Below are positions 38,594 through 48,342 of a stretch of 64,000 nucleotides of DNA, in pieces. The notes under the pieces are model-generated. The model saw only the letters and a list, made by a program, of their open reading frames with translations. It made no database searches and was not told where the DNA came from. Each line of letters begins with the position of its first letter. Position 1 is the stretch's first letter. Both the position numbers and the translations under genes were made by a program. This stretch comes from Thoreauomyces humboldtii (lineage: Eukaryota; Chytridiomycota; Chytridiomycetes; Spizellomycetales; Powellomycetaceae): positions 1 through 64,000 of the forward strand of contig JADGJA010000017.1 in assembly GCA_027596035.1 (NCBI GenBank), given 5' to 3'.

Positions 38594-41042
38594 ATGGAAA
38601 ATCGAAATCCTCAAAACGACGCGGCGCGATATGCGCAACAGTCGCAGCACCAGCAACATCATCATCATCATCATCATCATCACGGGAGCGACCGCCCTCC
38701 AGATTCAGCAGAACTTTACATGATCCCATCTCTGCAAACTCAACCGCAATTCCCGTTAGGGGACGATCGACCATACTCTCCTCATCCTCATGCGTATCAC
38801 CAGACATATGCTCAATATCCCCCGCACGCGGCTCCCGCTGCACCTGCGCTCTCCTGTCCCTCCCGACAATATGAGACGGCTAAACGTGTCCGCACCGCGA
38901 AGACAGTTTGGGCATGCGACCGTTGTAAGTGGAAGCAGAGAGTGGGTTTTCGAATGCGCGGATGCCAGCTTTGCTCACTGTTTGACAGGCTACAGGTTGA
39001 AGTCGAAATGCTCAAGTGAGCGACCGCAGTGCGCAACCTGCACGAAAGCCCGGGTAGAATGCTCTTATACAGCTCGCGAGCGAGGTGGAAGTGGTGCCAC
39101 ACTCACAACGCCGGCTGGGTCTGTGGGGCCTGGCAGCGTTCGTCGTGCCAAGAAGCCCAAGAATGTCGATGCGTACGTGCAGCTCTTGGAGGAACGGCTG
39201 GCACAGGTCGAGAGCCTTATGGGCAAGAAGACATCGATGGAGTATCATCCTGCGCCCTACAAGCAGGAGGATCCCACTCAATCTGTCCATCCTGCGGAAA
39301 TCGCAGCTACACAACACCAATACCCACAGACTGGTTATCAGTTCCCAGTGCCGCGAAGCTCCGACGATTATAGGTCCTCTTCGGGTTCGGCTCAGCCAAT
39401 CTCTCCCGTCTCGGCCACCGAGTCTCTTCCGCCCATATCGACAGCCGAACGCTCGTTTCCCGCTTCCAGCATCTCTCCCCTCCTCGCGGGCTATCACATC
39501 CCAGCTCTATTTGCTCCCGACGTTCTGTACGATGCGGCCGAAAGCTATTTCGGTATTGTTGACATTCGGTGGTACAATCTACCGCTTCACCCAAAAGTCT
39601 TTTGGTCCATACCATTCGAAAAACACCCGCCGTTCCTTCTTTATGCAATGGCCGCTTCCGCCGCACAATACTCGACGCATCCTGCCATCATAGAGTACGC
39701 TCGCATGTCAGCTGTGCCAGGCTATCGCATGGGTCTGCCATTCTTCATAAAGGCCCGGGACATGGTCGGAAGCTTATTGGAACAAGAGCCGTCAGTGGAC
39801 AGCGTGATTGGCTTGGGTCTCCTTGGCTTGGCGGCGATTCGCATGGGAGAATCTAGCGCTACAGCGTTCGTGGCAATGGCTATTCGGTGAGTAGATTTCC
39901 GTAATTGAAGCCTAATCTTTTCTCTTGCTAAATTGGTATGCTCCTCTTTCAGAATGGCCGTCGAACTGAAGTTAGATATCGATCCCGATGTCGAAGACGT
40001 GCATGGACCTATGACTTGGGTCGAGAAAGAAAGCCGCCGGCGCGTTTGGTGGTCTCTGTGTAGCCTTGACATCACGGATTGCTCCGGCTCTGACCGTGCC
40101 CGCATCATTGCAGACCGAGACCAGCCGCTCTTCGACCGGACTCCCTTTCTTGACAACACTGGTCGTCTCAAGGCGCCGGCTCCAGACATTCTATGGAAGA
40201 GCATCGAGACTGCGGACGCATTGCCTGCCATGGGCCTGTTTGTCCCTGGGAGGGACCTTGATTGCGCTCAAAGCAGCGGTCGGCTGACTCGAATCTATTC
40301 TCGAATCCAACGTCTCGGGGGCGCCATCTCCAACATTGTTCACACTGCTGCCTCGTCGGCGCCGGTATCAGCTGTCACGCCCAAGGTGGTTCCGATGCCT
40401 GCCTTAGCCATCATAGGCAACAACAGCAACCTGACCACAACGGCCGACAACGCATCGAGACACATCGCCGCGTTCGGTTTGCAAGGGGATGATCGACCCC
40501 GGCAAGAGGTTCTCGACATTGAGGCGGACCTCGAATCCTGGATCGAATCGTTGCCCGATTGGGCGAGATCTCTCGAAGGCGTCACGACGTTCACACCTCT
40601 CACCACTTCACGCGACCCGATTCCGTATCAGCTCCTCTCCCTTCACATCCAGTATCACGCGTGTCATGTCGCTCTCCACATCGGCACCCTTCTCCGCGAC
40701 CGACGACGGGCACCCCCTGCAATCTACGCCAGCACCCTCGACCACACTCGACATTGCACGTCCCTGTTTAGAAGGGCCATGGTGGCCGACCCGGCTGGAC
40801 GGTACATGCCACTTACCAACTGCTTCTACGCATTCTATCCTGCTGTGGCAGTCGCGCTCTTTCTATGTGAAGGTGGCGATGACGGTCACGAAGCCCGAGA
40901 GACATGGAAGAGAGATTTCGAGGACTACCTCAATTGGATGAAAGTCTTGGGCAGCAAATGGTTTCTCGGAGAGTATCTTCTCAAGGTGCTGGAAGACGTA
41001 CTAGCCGATTGGGCTGGAATTAGGGAGAGCTCACAATCCTAG
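38594..41042 (+). CDS. Zn2Cys6 fungal-specific transcription factor
   Basis: Zinc binuclear-cluster regulator with a fungal-specific TF middle domain. The cluster WACDRC continues across an intron (about 38926-38988) as YRLKSKCSSERPQCATCTKA then RVEC, giving all six cysteines. It is followed by a basic linker and a coiled-coil segment VQLLEERLAQVESLMGK. The middle homology region contains RRRVWWSLCSLDITDCSGSD. A second intron at about 39887-39952 joins VAMAIR to MAVELKLDID. The N-terminus has a nine-histidine run (CAT repeat at about 38656-38682). ATG 38594, stop 41040-41042. Targets and inducer cannot be inferred. It is convergent with SFT2. Confidence 0.93.
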
Positions 41043-41267
41043 CGCAGGATAGTTTAGAGTAGCATCGCTCCCGTGTCTCGAGCCTTCTTGTAAATATAGT
41101 GCTTTTGCGACAAGATGGTAAAACGGTTCCGTTTTCAAGTCGAACTAGAACGTTCTCGTGCAAAAGGGTAATGCACTCGGTCCGAGAAGGTACAGGGTAG
41201 AAGCGAAAGTAAAAGGTACGTCTGTGATCAACACGGACGGTACCAATCACCAATTCGAAGAACTCCC

Positions 41268-42177
41268 TCACTTGAGGAAACCGCCCACTGCGTTCTTGAA
41301 CAGATCGCGTGCGAAAGGGATATAACTAGGGCGAATTGTAAGGGTTCAGTCCATGCAGCATCTTGCCCGTCTTCCCTTTCCGAGCGCTGACAGAACATGT
41401 CTTACCTCATGGAATACCAAAACAGCGCCAAGAATTGCACAAAACACAGAATCAGCGTCACGATCATGATTTTGAGCTGTGGGCAGGATAGTGGATGAGT
41501 ATCCTTGACCTCTTCTCACGCCCCTTTTGTATTTCCCCCACCGTGAATGCCACAGCAAGAGTAGCCGCCATCGAGACAAGAAAGATGATCGTTGCTGTTA
41601 ACCGGCTCGAATCAAACATTTTCTGTCGAGAGGCATCTAACAGTGAGCTGGGTCCGACGTAACGCCACGAGCGAAGTGCTGGATGTACCTTGAATTGCGA
41701 GATAAAGCCGATAAGGAAGCCCGTCGACAGCAGAGAGATTACGTTTCCGACCGTGTACAGGACGGCAAACCCGCCAATGCTTCCAAACGTCAACAGAATA
41801 GTAGACTGCAGGCCAAAGCAAGCACGGGTCAGAACCGTCACCAACCTAGCGATGCGTATTTCAATCTCCCCTTACCAGGAGAGATATCACCATCCCAAGA
41901 ACGAAGCATATTCCTATTTCAAAGTAGGAGCCCGAGTCAGAAGCAAGCACCGTCATGCATCATAAGGATAAATAGTGGGACAGTATATGAACGCGATGTC
42001 CCTACCAAAGCCGTAAAATCGTTGGGTCCTACTCAATCCGAGGTCTCCGCACATCTAAACAAGGCGCTCAAGGTAAGCTACGACTCGGCCGGGTGGCAGT
42101 CAAGGAGCTTGTAGGCTTACGGGGTCCATGGAAGACCCGCTGGCCGCAGCCCCGGATAGGTAGTCTCCGATCGCCAT
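41268..42177 (-). CDS. SFT2: SFT2-type Golgi vesicle-transport membrane protein
   Basis: Tetra-spanning Got1/Sft2 family protein that aids retrograde transport to the Golgi. Exons assemble to MAIGDYLSGAAASGSSMDP, LGLSRTQRFYGFG, ICFVLGMVISLL, STILLTFGSIGGFAVLYTVG then NVISLLSTGFLIGFISQFK. Next come MFDSSRLTATIIFLVSMAAT and ILCAILQ-like FLALFWYSM. An intron at about 41310-41407 joins WYSM to SYIPFARDLFKNAVGGFLK. The segments match the family in order, including the conserved WYS(L/M)SYIPFAR end. Five or six introns are packed into 0.9 kb. Divergent from DIM1 by 278 bases. Confidence 0.9.
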
Positions 42178-42455
42178 ATTGGAAGAAGCTCTTGTTGTAA
42201 ATGTCAAGGCGTTCGGTGATGCGTGGTGCAGCGGGGAGGAGGGGAGGAGAGCTGGTGACTCTTCAAGGTTGAGGAGAAGTGTAGGTACCCGGTGGATTGA
42301 CTTGGCTCCGCGTTTCCTCCGAGCATGCTTTGAATCCCCATGCACAAACTGCGTACAGCGTATCTAGTAAACCACCGACAAGGCCTCAGCAAGGAGACAA
42401 CTTTCTGCTAGAATACGTATCGTGTCATTGATCAGCGGCCCCTACAGCTCGCAGC

Positions 42456-43188
42456 ATGTCGTAAGTCTTGTTTGTAAGAGAACATGTCTCTGGTTAGCGG
42501 TCGGTCTGATCATTCGAGTCTTCTTCAGGTATTTTCTACCTCACCTCCACTCCGGCTGGCATGTCGACCAAGCGATATTGAGTGAAGAGGAACGGGTCGT
42601 GGTGATTCGTTTCGGGCATGACTGGGTAAGCTCGATGCTTCCATATCTTGGCTTCCCGCGCCGTTGTCCCTTGCTGAACTTGAGCTCCCACGCTCCCACG
42701 AAACCTCAGTTCCAGTAACCAGAATACTCTCCGTGCGCAGGACCCGACTTGCATGAAGATGGACGAGAGTCTTTACGCCATTGCGGAAAAGGTCAAAAAC
42801 TTTGCCGTGATATATCTGGTGGACATCGCTGAAGTGCCAGGTAAAGGGTTTTCGCTAGGAATCTCATTGGCCAGCACTGACATTCCTCTTGATTGCACTA
42901 GACTTTAACAAGATGTATGAGCTCTACGATCCTTGCACGGTCATGTTCTTTTACCGCAACAAGCACATCATGATCGATCTGGGGACTGGAAACAACAACA
43001 AGATCAACTGGGCTCTCGAAGACAAGCAAGAGGTGGTCGACATCGTTGGTATGATACGAAAGCCGAAGATTTGGTGCGCCTCAGTCTGTTGACTCTTTAT
43101 TTTCACAGAAACCGTGTTTCGCGGCGCGAGAAAGGGCCGCGGTCTAGTTGTGTCTCCCAAAGACTACTCTACGAAGTACAAGTACTGA
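42456..43188 (+). CDS. DIM1: DIM1/TXNL4A U5 snRNP thioredoxin-like protein
   Basis: Small spliceosomal protein of the U4/U6.U5 tri-snRNP (yeast Dib1). The first exon is only five coding bases (ATGTC at 42456-42460). It splices over 42461-42528 to give MSYFLPHLHSGWHVDQAILS. Further exons encode DPTCMKMDESLYAIAEKVKN, FNKMYELYDPCTVMFFYRNK, HIMIDLGTGNNNKINWAL and the end KGRGLVVSPKDYSTKYKY. The family is nearly invariant and this copy is full length. Convergent with COQ4, with just 70 bases between stop codons. Confidence 0.96.
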
Positions 43189-43258
43189 GCGGCCCATTCC
43201 CCGCTCGATCTCCTCACTCTCCGCCTCTTTTTCGCGTAACTGTAAATACTGTAAACCA

Positions 43259-44194
43259 TTATGCTTCTTGTGCTCCCAAAGTTGTACTCTGCGGCAAAGG
43301 CGGTATTCCCAGCTCCTTTCGTACGTCCGCTAGTGTCCTATGCAGGTGCTTCTCATAGTAGATGTTGAGGAGAAACTTGCAACTTCCCCCGCATTGCACT
43401 GCCCATGGAACGTAATGCGAGAATAGTCGCTCCCTCTGCGCCGAGTCCAGCCGTAGTGGCCCCACAAACGCGCTCAGCGCGGCAACCGGCATCCCGCTCT
43501 GTACGAACTCCAGCCACTTGAGCCCCAGCTCGGCCTCCACAGTGGTAGGCAGGCCCGTCAGCGCGTGCCAGAAGTCGTGGACTTCCCGATATCTCTGCAT
43601 CACGTATGCCAGCTCATCGTTGCCGATGTATCGGACCTGAACAAGAATTTTGAGCTTCCTTCCCGTCCTTACTGTGACCGCGTCGAACAACACCAACCGG
43701 TACGCGGGTGTCCGGGGAAACGCCCTCAGAGTCCAGAAAGCGGACGTATTCACGACCGAACGTTCCGTCTGCGTATCCTCGTAACTTATCCAGATCCATC
43801 GTCCGCGTGCTAATTGTTGGCCGCTCACGTAAGATCTGACGTCCAATCACGTCTGAGAGCATCCGACTTCGCATCTTCTCAATAAAGTATGGACTGGTGG
43901 CTTCGCCGAGGTATGCCACAGTTTCTATTTGAAGAGGATAAGCCATGCGAATTTGAAACAGAGTTCCGGTCATATATTTCGTCTTTCACCTTGTCTGGTG
44001 GGGTCGAGCATCGCGCCGACGGCTGAGGAGGCAGCTATCCATGTTCGCTCCAAGATTGATGGAGAATGTCGGACGTGGCGGGTGTATGGCTGAGCTGCCG
44101 GACTTGCTTGCGTACTGTGGTTGCGAGCCAAGCACGGAGCTCGGCACATGCGGACAACACTGAAAAGCTTCGTGGTGGGTTTGGAAAGCGTCAT
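43259..44194 (-). CDS. COQ4: COQ4, ubiquinone biosynthesis protein
   Basis: Mitochondrial inner-membrane protein of the coenzyme Q synthome. The start MTLSKPTTKLFSVVRMCRAP is a basic presequence. The body has VAYLGEATSPYFIEKMRSRM and, after an intron near 43637-43708, VRYIGNDELAYVMQRYREVH. The zinc motif HDxxHx11E is exact: HDFWHALTGL...E. C-terminal residues PWAVQCGGSCKFLLNIYYEK match the family. An in-frame ATG at 44281 would lengthen the leader; ATG 44194 gives the more typical presequence. Divergent from RPP14, with 234 bases between starts. Confidence 0.95.
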
Positions 44195-44301
44195 GGTCGT
44201 CGTCGACAAGGGACGTCGGCAGGCAAGTGGGAGGAACGTCCACTCGTAGATTACAGTACGGTAGTCCTGCGATACCAGCACCTCGGCAACTGCAGGGAGG
44301 T

Positions 44302-44309
44302 TACCGGTA
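44302..44309. promoter_or_regulatory. TACCGGTA palindrome
   Basis: Eight-base palindrome about midway in the 234-base divergent promoter between COQ4 and RPP14, 108 and 120 bases from the two starts. Confidence 0.5.
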
Positions 44310-44428
44310 TCCCGATCTGTGGAACCCCGGTACCTATTTCACCAAGGTTGACGTTTCCCTGCTCAGTCTTGCCCATCTCATTCCACCGTCAACAGTTTGT
44401 CTTCGCGCTGGACATACGTCACGTTGCC

Positions 44429-44950
44429 ATGGAGGGTCAACCAAGTCGCAAGCGTTCCATTGATACCACTGTCTCGACGTCTGCCACGGACCATGCGTTG
44501 GGCCAGTCCTCGAAGAAGCCTGCTCAAAAGATCCCCGCCAGAGTTCAGCTCACTATCGCAGGATTTCCCTTCCAATACCTTCGCGTCCGAGCGACTTTGG
44601 CACCGAACTCCACCCCTCTTGACGAACTTCACTTCCGGAATACCATAAATCATGCCCTTCGCGAAGTCTTCGGGATTGTCGGGGCAGCGCACCACGTTGA
44701 TCTGCTAAAGTATGATCCAGCAACGCAGGAGGGCATCGTAAGGACGCCGTATGAGTGAGTGGAACGTTGACTTAGACCTCGGCCATTATGGGGAACTGAT
44801 GCAGTCTTGGCATGGTTCAGCTCGTTTCCCACGCTTCGAACCGCCTTGACGTTGTTACGAGAATATGAAGGCATGGAGTATCGGATGGATGTCTTGGACT
44901 CGTCGCCGTACCTCTTCTCCATCGCGCATGACAGCCGGAGGAGTTCGTAG
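44429..44950 (+). CDS. RPP14: RNase P/MRP protein subunit RPP14
   Basis: Rpp14/Pop5-fold subunit of RNase P, which trims tRNA 5' ends. The first exon has a basic lead, then VQLTIAGFPFQYLRVRATLA and NTINHALREVFGIVGAAHHV, then DLLKYDPATQEGIVRTPYD. An intron at about 44755-44820 leads to LRTALTLLREYEGMEYRMDV and LDSSPYLFSIAHDSRRSS. Family-level alignment by eye favours RPP14 over POP5: the order YLRV, VFGxVGAA, DLLxYD, TALTLL and SPYLFxIAxxSR mirrors human RPP14, a subunit not known from budding yeast. ATG 44429, stop 44948-44950. It lies 475 bases from the stop of the convergent TRM10 gene. Confidence 0.87.
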
Positions 44951-45424
44951 TCTATGACGCTCTCTCTTCTTGGCTGTTCCTGAAGAGTTTTTGGCCTGCA
45001 AAGCATGACCCCAGCTCTGGCTCTTTGTTAGCCGAACACGTGCTCTGCTCATCGAGGCAGGATCTCACGCGGGCCTCCTGCTCCTACTCAGTGATTCCCT
45101 CCTAACAGTCGCTCTCATGACGGTTTCTTTCGCCAATTTTGCTGTGCAAAGCGGAGCTCGTCTCGGGCTGTGCCCGGCATGACTAGTCGGGTGCTTGTGT
45201 CCCAGGACAGCCCGTACTTCAAAGTACACCGATGATCCTTGGTTCAAACCAAAAATCTGCCAAGATTGCCGGTCCTCTCAGTTTCGCGAAACGCACATAG
45301 AGAGAAATGTATAATAGGAAACCGCAAGGAAGTCAGCGGATACGGGGCTGATATCAGCGGAAATGAGTTTGCCGGAAAATACACGGGCAGCAAATAGAGA
45401 AGAATACGACGGTATGTTCACAGG
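44951..45424. other. Convergent spacer, no gene seen
   Basis: 474 bases between the stops of RPP14 and TRM10, presumably two terminator regions. A GGTTCAAACC block near 45240 resembles a tRNA T-loop but no cloverleaf can be built around it. Confidence 0.45.
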
Positions 45425-46972
45425 CTACTCGGCGGCCGCATCGCCCTCCAAATCGCCCTCTTCGTCATTTGAAGCCTCGCCGTCAATCACGGTAAACCCT
45501 TTCCGCGCCGGAATTGCGTGCAGAAACGAAGCCTTCCAGTCTTTAGTTTCAAGGTACTTGAGCATGATTTCGCATACTAGTAAAGACAATCAAGATCAAA
45601 ACCATGCTACCAAACGAGGGTTTTCGGAGAGACTTACCGTGGTTGATAGTAAGGACTTTACGTGTCGCCATGTTTAGGTACGCTTCGATGGGAAGTTTCG
45701 CATGGGGGATGCCAAGACTTTTCGCCTTGTTAAAGCACAAGTACTGTAGGAAGATGGTAGTTTGTGAGAACTGGATTCGTCGCGCCAGCCTTCGCAAGAC
45801 CGAACCTTGTGCCGGTTTTTGTCCACAATCCCGCCAATAATGTAGTTTTTGCTCTCGTCCAGGTCAGTAAGAGTATTGGGGGAGTCGGCTGTGAGGTAGA
45901 CTAGAGACTCTGCGCTGCCTGCGACTGTCAGATCATCGGACTCGTGGAACGTCATGGGTGTCTTGCCGTTTTCAACCCATCGTTCGTACGCTGGATCGGA
46001 CCTCGCAAGACATTTCCTGACCTCGCCACGAAATGCGGTAAAGTGCAGTTGAACGGGCCGAGAGCTATGTCGGTTAACGGAATAGCAACGTGCAGCTTGC
46101 GATGCAGTGCTTCGCAACTCCTGACAACCACACAGTCAGGCGAATTAGCTGTCCACGAGGGTATCCACTAGTACCCTCTGGGCAAGCCATACCTTGTCAG
46201 ACATCTTGTTTACAAAATCTAGATCGATTATCAAGCCCATGCTAGATGGAATTGCGGCCGGCAAATAGCGAGGTTTGGCAGGCGGCTTCGGTATACCTTT
46301 ATGGGACCATGGGACCATGAAATCAGAACCTACGGAAGCTGGCAAGATATTACGTTTCCACAACACACCTTGCTCTGCCTCAAGATCTCTCCTTTCCTTC
46401 TTCTTTTCCTTGATCTCCTTTCGCTTCTTCCTGCGTGCTTCGTCCCGGGCAGGCTTGTCGGCCAGGTACTTTTCCTCCTTAAGCTTTCGCTTGCGAGCCT
46501 TCTTAGACATCATCATGTCAGGCTCTTCTTCAGCCGATTGTTCGGCAGAACCGAGCGCATCTTGTATTGGTTTGGCAGGGTGATTATCAACAGTGGACTC
46601 CGATTTTATTGTCAAAGGTTCTTGCTTCAGTGCCGACAACATCATAGGATCGTCTGCCGTTCCTACGGTGGTGTCGTGGACAGCCGAGTCAGGTTCTGGT
46701 TTGGCGTTGACGAGTGCATCGTCCGTCGGTTCTGCAGCTTGACCGTCGAAAGTGGGCTCAGATTTGATGGTCCCGAATTCTTGTATGATTGGCGACAGTT
46801 TCTGAAGTTCGTCCGTCGCTCCTGCAGCGGAGTTCTGAGCATCCATCCCCGTTATCGTTTCCTGGCCAGGTTCCCGGTCCATTGCGCTGCTTTGAAGTTT
46901 GAGGGTTTGGCAGAGCAGGCAGGGCGCGTTGGAAAAGTCGAAGACTTCCTCGACGAAGGCTGGCATCTCCAT
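45425..46972 (-). CDS. TRM10: TRM10, tRNA (purine-9 N1) methyltransferase
   Basis: SPOUT-fold methyltransferase that methylates N1 of purine 9 in tRNAs. The N-terminal 120 residues are acidic and low-complexity, with repeated TIKSE..D segments. A long basic helix follows ([20 protein letters not shown] and [20 protein letters not shown]). The catalytic domain has [15 protein letters not shown], then [20 protein letters not shown], then [20 protein letters not shown] followed by [12 protein letters not shown]. An intron at about 45749-45806 joins [20 protein letters not shown], and the last exon is [20 protein letters not shown]. Start candidates are ATG 46972 and, downstream, ATG 46882. Divergent from HTD2, 152 bases apart. 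Confidence 0.92.
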
Positions 46973-47124
46973 TCGGGGATCGACAGCGATAGCGCATCGT
47001 CTTCGCGCGGCCTCCAGCGCGGTCTCAACCCGGTCTCAACGTCGGCATCCCGTCCAGCCATCCACGAAGAAGCAAGTGATTGTGTGAAGGACTAGGTACA
47101 ACGAAGCAGTAAGACGCAATAAGG

Positions 47125-48222
47125 ATGCTCTCGCTCTCAGTTCTTCGCAGAACACGGCAATGCCAGCACCTCCTGCGTCAGTTGTCGAAACATATGCACA
47201 CGCAGACTCTCACGGAATGGCAGGCAGAAGCGAGCACCCGGCGACTGGTCGATGCCGACGTCGTTTCCGCGAGTCACGCTCATCTCCTGAGCCTCACAAT
47301 CGATCCCTCCACTGCGCTCTCGTCGGCACACGCCTTTCCAGTCGGTTCCCATCTGCCACCAGGTTATCACCTTGCCCTGTTTCCTCCTCGAATCCGCGAG
47401 CAGGACCTTGCTTCCGACGGATACGATACCGACTTCTCCCCGCCGTCTCCATACGTCCAGCGGATGTGGGCAGGAGGAAGCTTTGAGTTTGAGCGAGATA
47501 ACCCGTTGACAATTCACGACCACGTGACGCAGGTGACAACATTGGATGACGTGCAGTTGAAGAAGGGTCCGAGGGGCGATGCGGCCATGATCTGGATGGC
47601 CAAGGTGGTCGAGAACGGGAAAGGGCGGAGCGTCAAAGAGCGACGGTGTCTGGCGTACATGCCGAAGGAGAGGAATCCCACTTTGAACGCGCGGACTGTG
47701 CAGAGTAGGTCTTCTTTCCCGCGAGCGGAGCATCGAGCTAGGTTGAGTAACCACGGGCAACTCAACATCGCCTAATCAGTCACAAGGACGCCAGACTTCC
47801 AGCGAACTTTTCTGCCGACCGCAGTCACGTTATTCCGATACTCAGCGTTGACATTCAATAGCCATCGGATACACTACGACAGTATATACGCTCGGGAACT
47901 CGAGGGTTATCCAGGTAGAAACGAGGGAAACTTCCTAGCGCAGCGTTGGCGAGCGGACTTGGTCTCACACCGCGCCTGCCTAGACTGTCTCGTACATGGA
48001 CCTTTGACCACAACGCTCCTAATGGACCTGCTGCAGCGCAATAAGCCTGAAATGACGATGCTGGCGTCGTTCAATTACAGAGCCCTTAGTCCCTTGATCG
48101 TTAATCAACCTGTTATCCTGTGCGGGAAACAAACTGGAGAGCATCAATACGAACTGTGGGCCAAGAATCAAGCGGACGCTATTGCCATGAAAGGAACTGC
48201 ACTGTTGCTCCCTACGAAATAG
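47125..48222 (+). CDS. HTD2: HTD2, mitochondrial 3-hydroxyacyl-thioester dehydratase
   Basis: Dehydratase of mitochondrial type II fatty-acid synthesis, which feeds lipoic acid production. The N-terminus MLSLSVLRRTRQCQHLLRQL is an import leader. The hot-dog/MaoC-like C-terminal half has SALTFNSHRIHYDSIYAREL, with the catalytic-type HRIHYD. It continues in phase across an intron (about 47909-47980) to DCLVHGPLTTTLLMDLLQ. The N-terminal half carries PVGSHLPPGYHLALFPPRIR and VQRMWAGGSFEFERDNPL, typical of the double hot-dog fungal Htd2. First intron at about 47705-47778. ATG 47125, stop 48220-48222. Substrate chain length cannot be read. Convergent with REV1. Confidence 0.9.
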
Positions 48223-48342
48223 AGTCTAGCTTACATGTAGAATCCGGCAGCTCGCTCATCGACGTTAGAAGCTCTTATGAACTGTCCATTGGAGCGATGC
48301 CGTGGTGCAGCTTCTCAGAAACAACAGAAACTGAACGTTATT

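Noticed and set aside
38640..38690. CAT repeat as a microsatellite or repeat element
   Set aside because: It encodes the in-frame polyhistidine run of the Zn2Cys6 protein, so it is annotated as part of that gene.
37953..38723. + strand frame running from the hairpin into the Zn2Cys6 gene
   Set aside because: Low-complexity Ser/Phe-rich product in a T-rich leader, in a different frame from the regulator; read as untranslated leader.
45225..45260. Possible tRNA gene, from a GGTTCAAACC T-loop-like block
   Set aside because: No matching acceptor stem, D-arm or anticodon arm can be folded around it.
46301..47095. + strand frame opposite TRM10 with many Phe/Leu/Arg residues
   Set aside because: Antisense of the Lys/Glu-rich N-terminus of TRM10; composition explains it.
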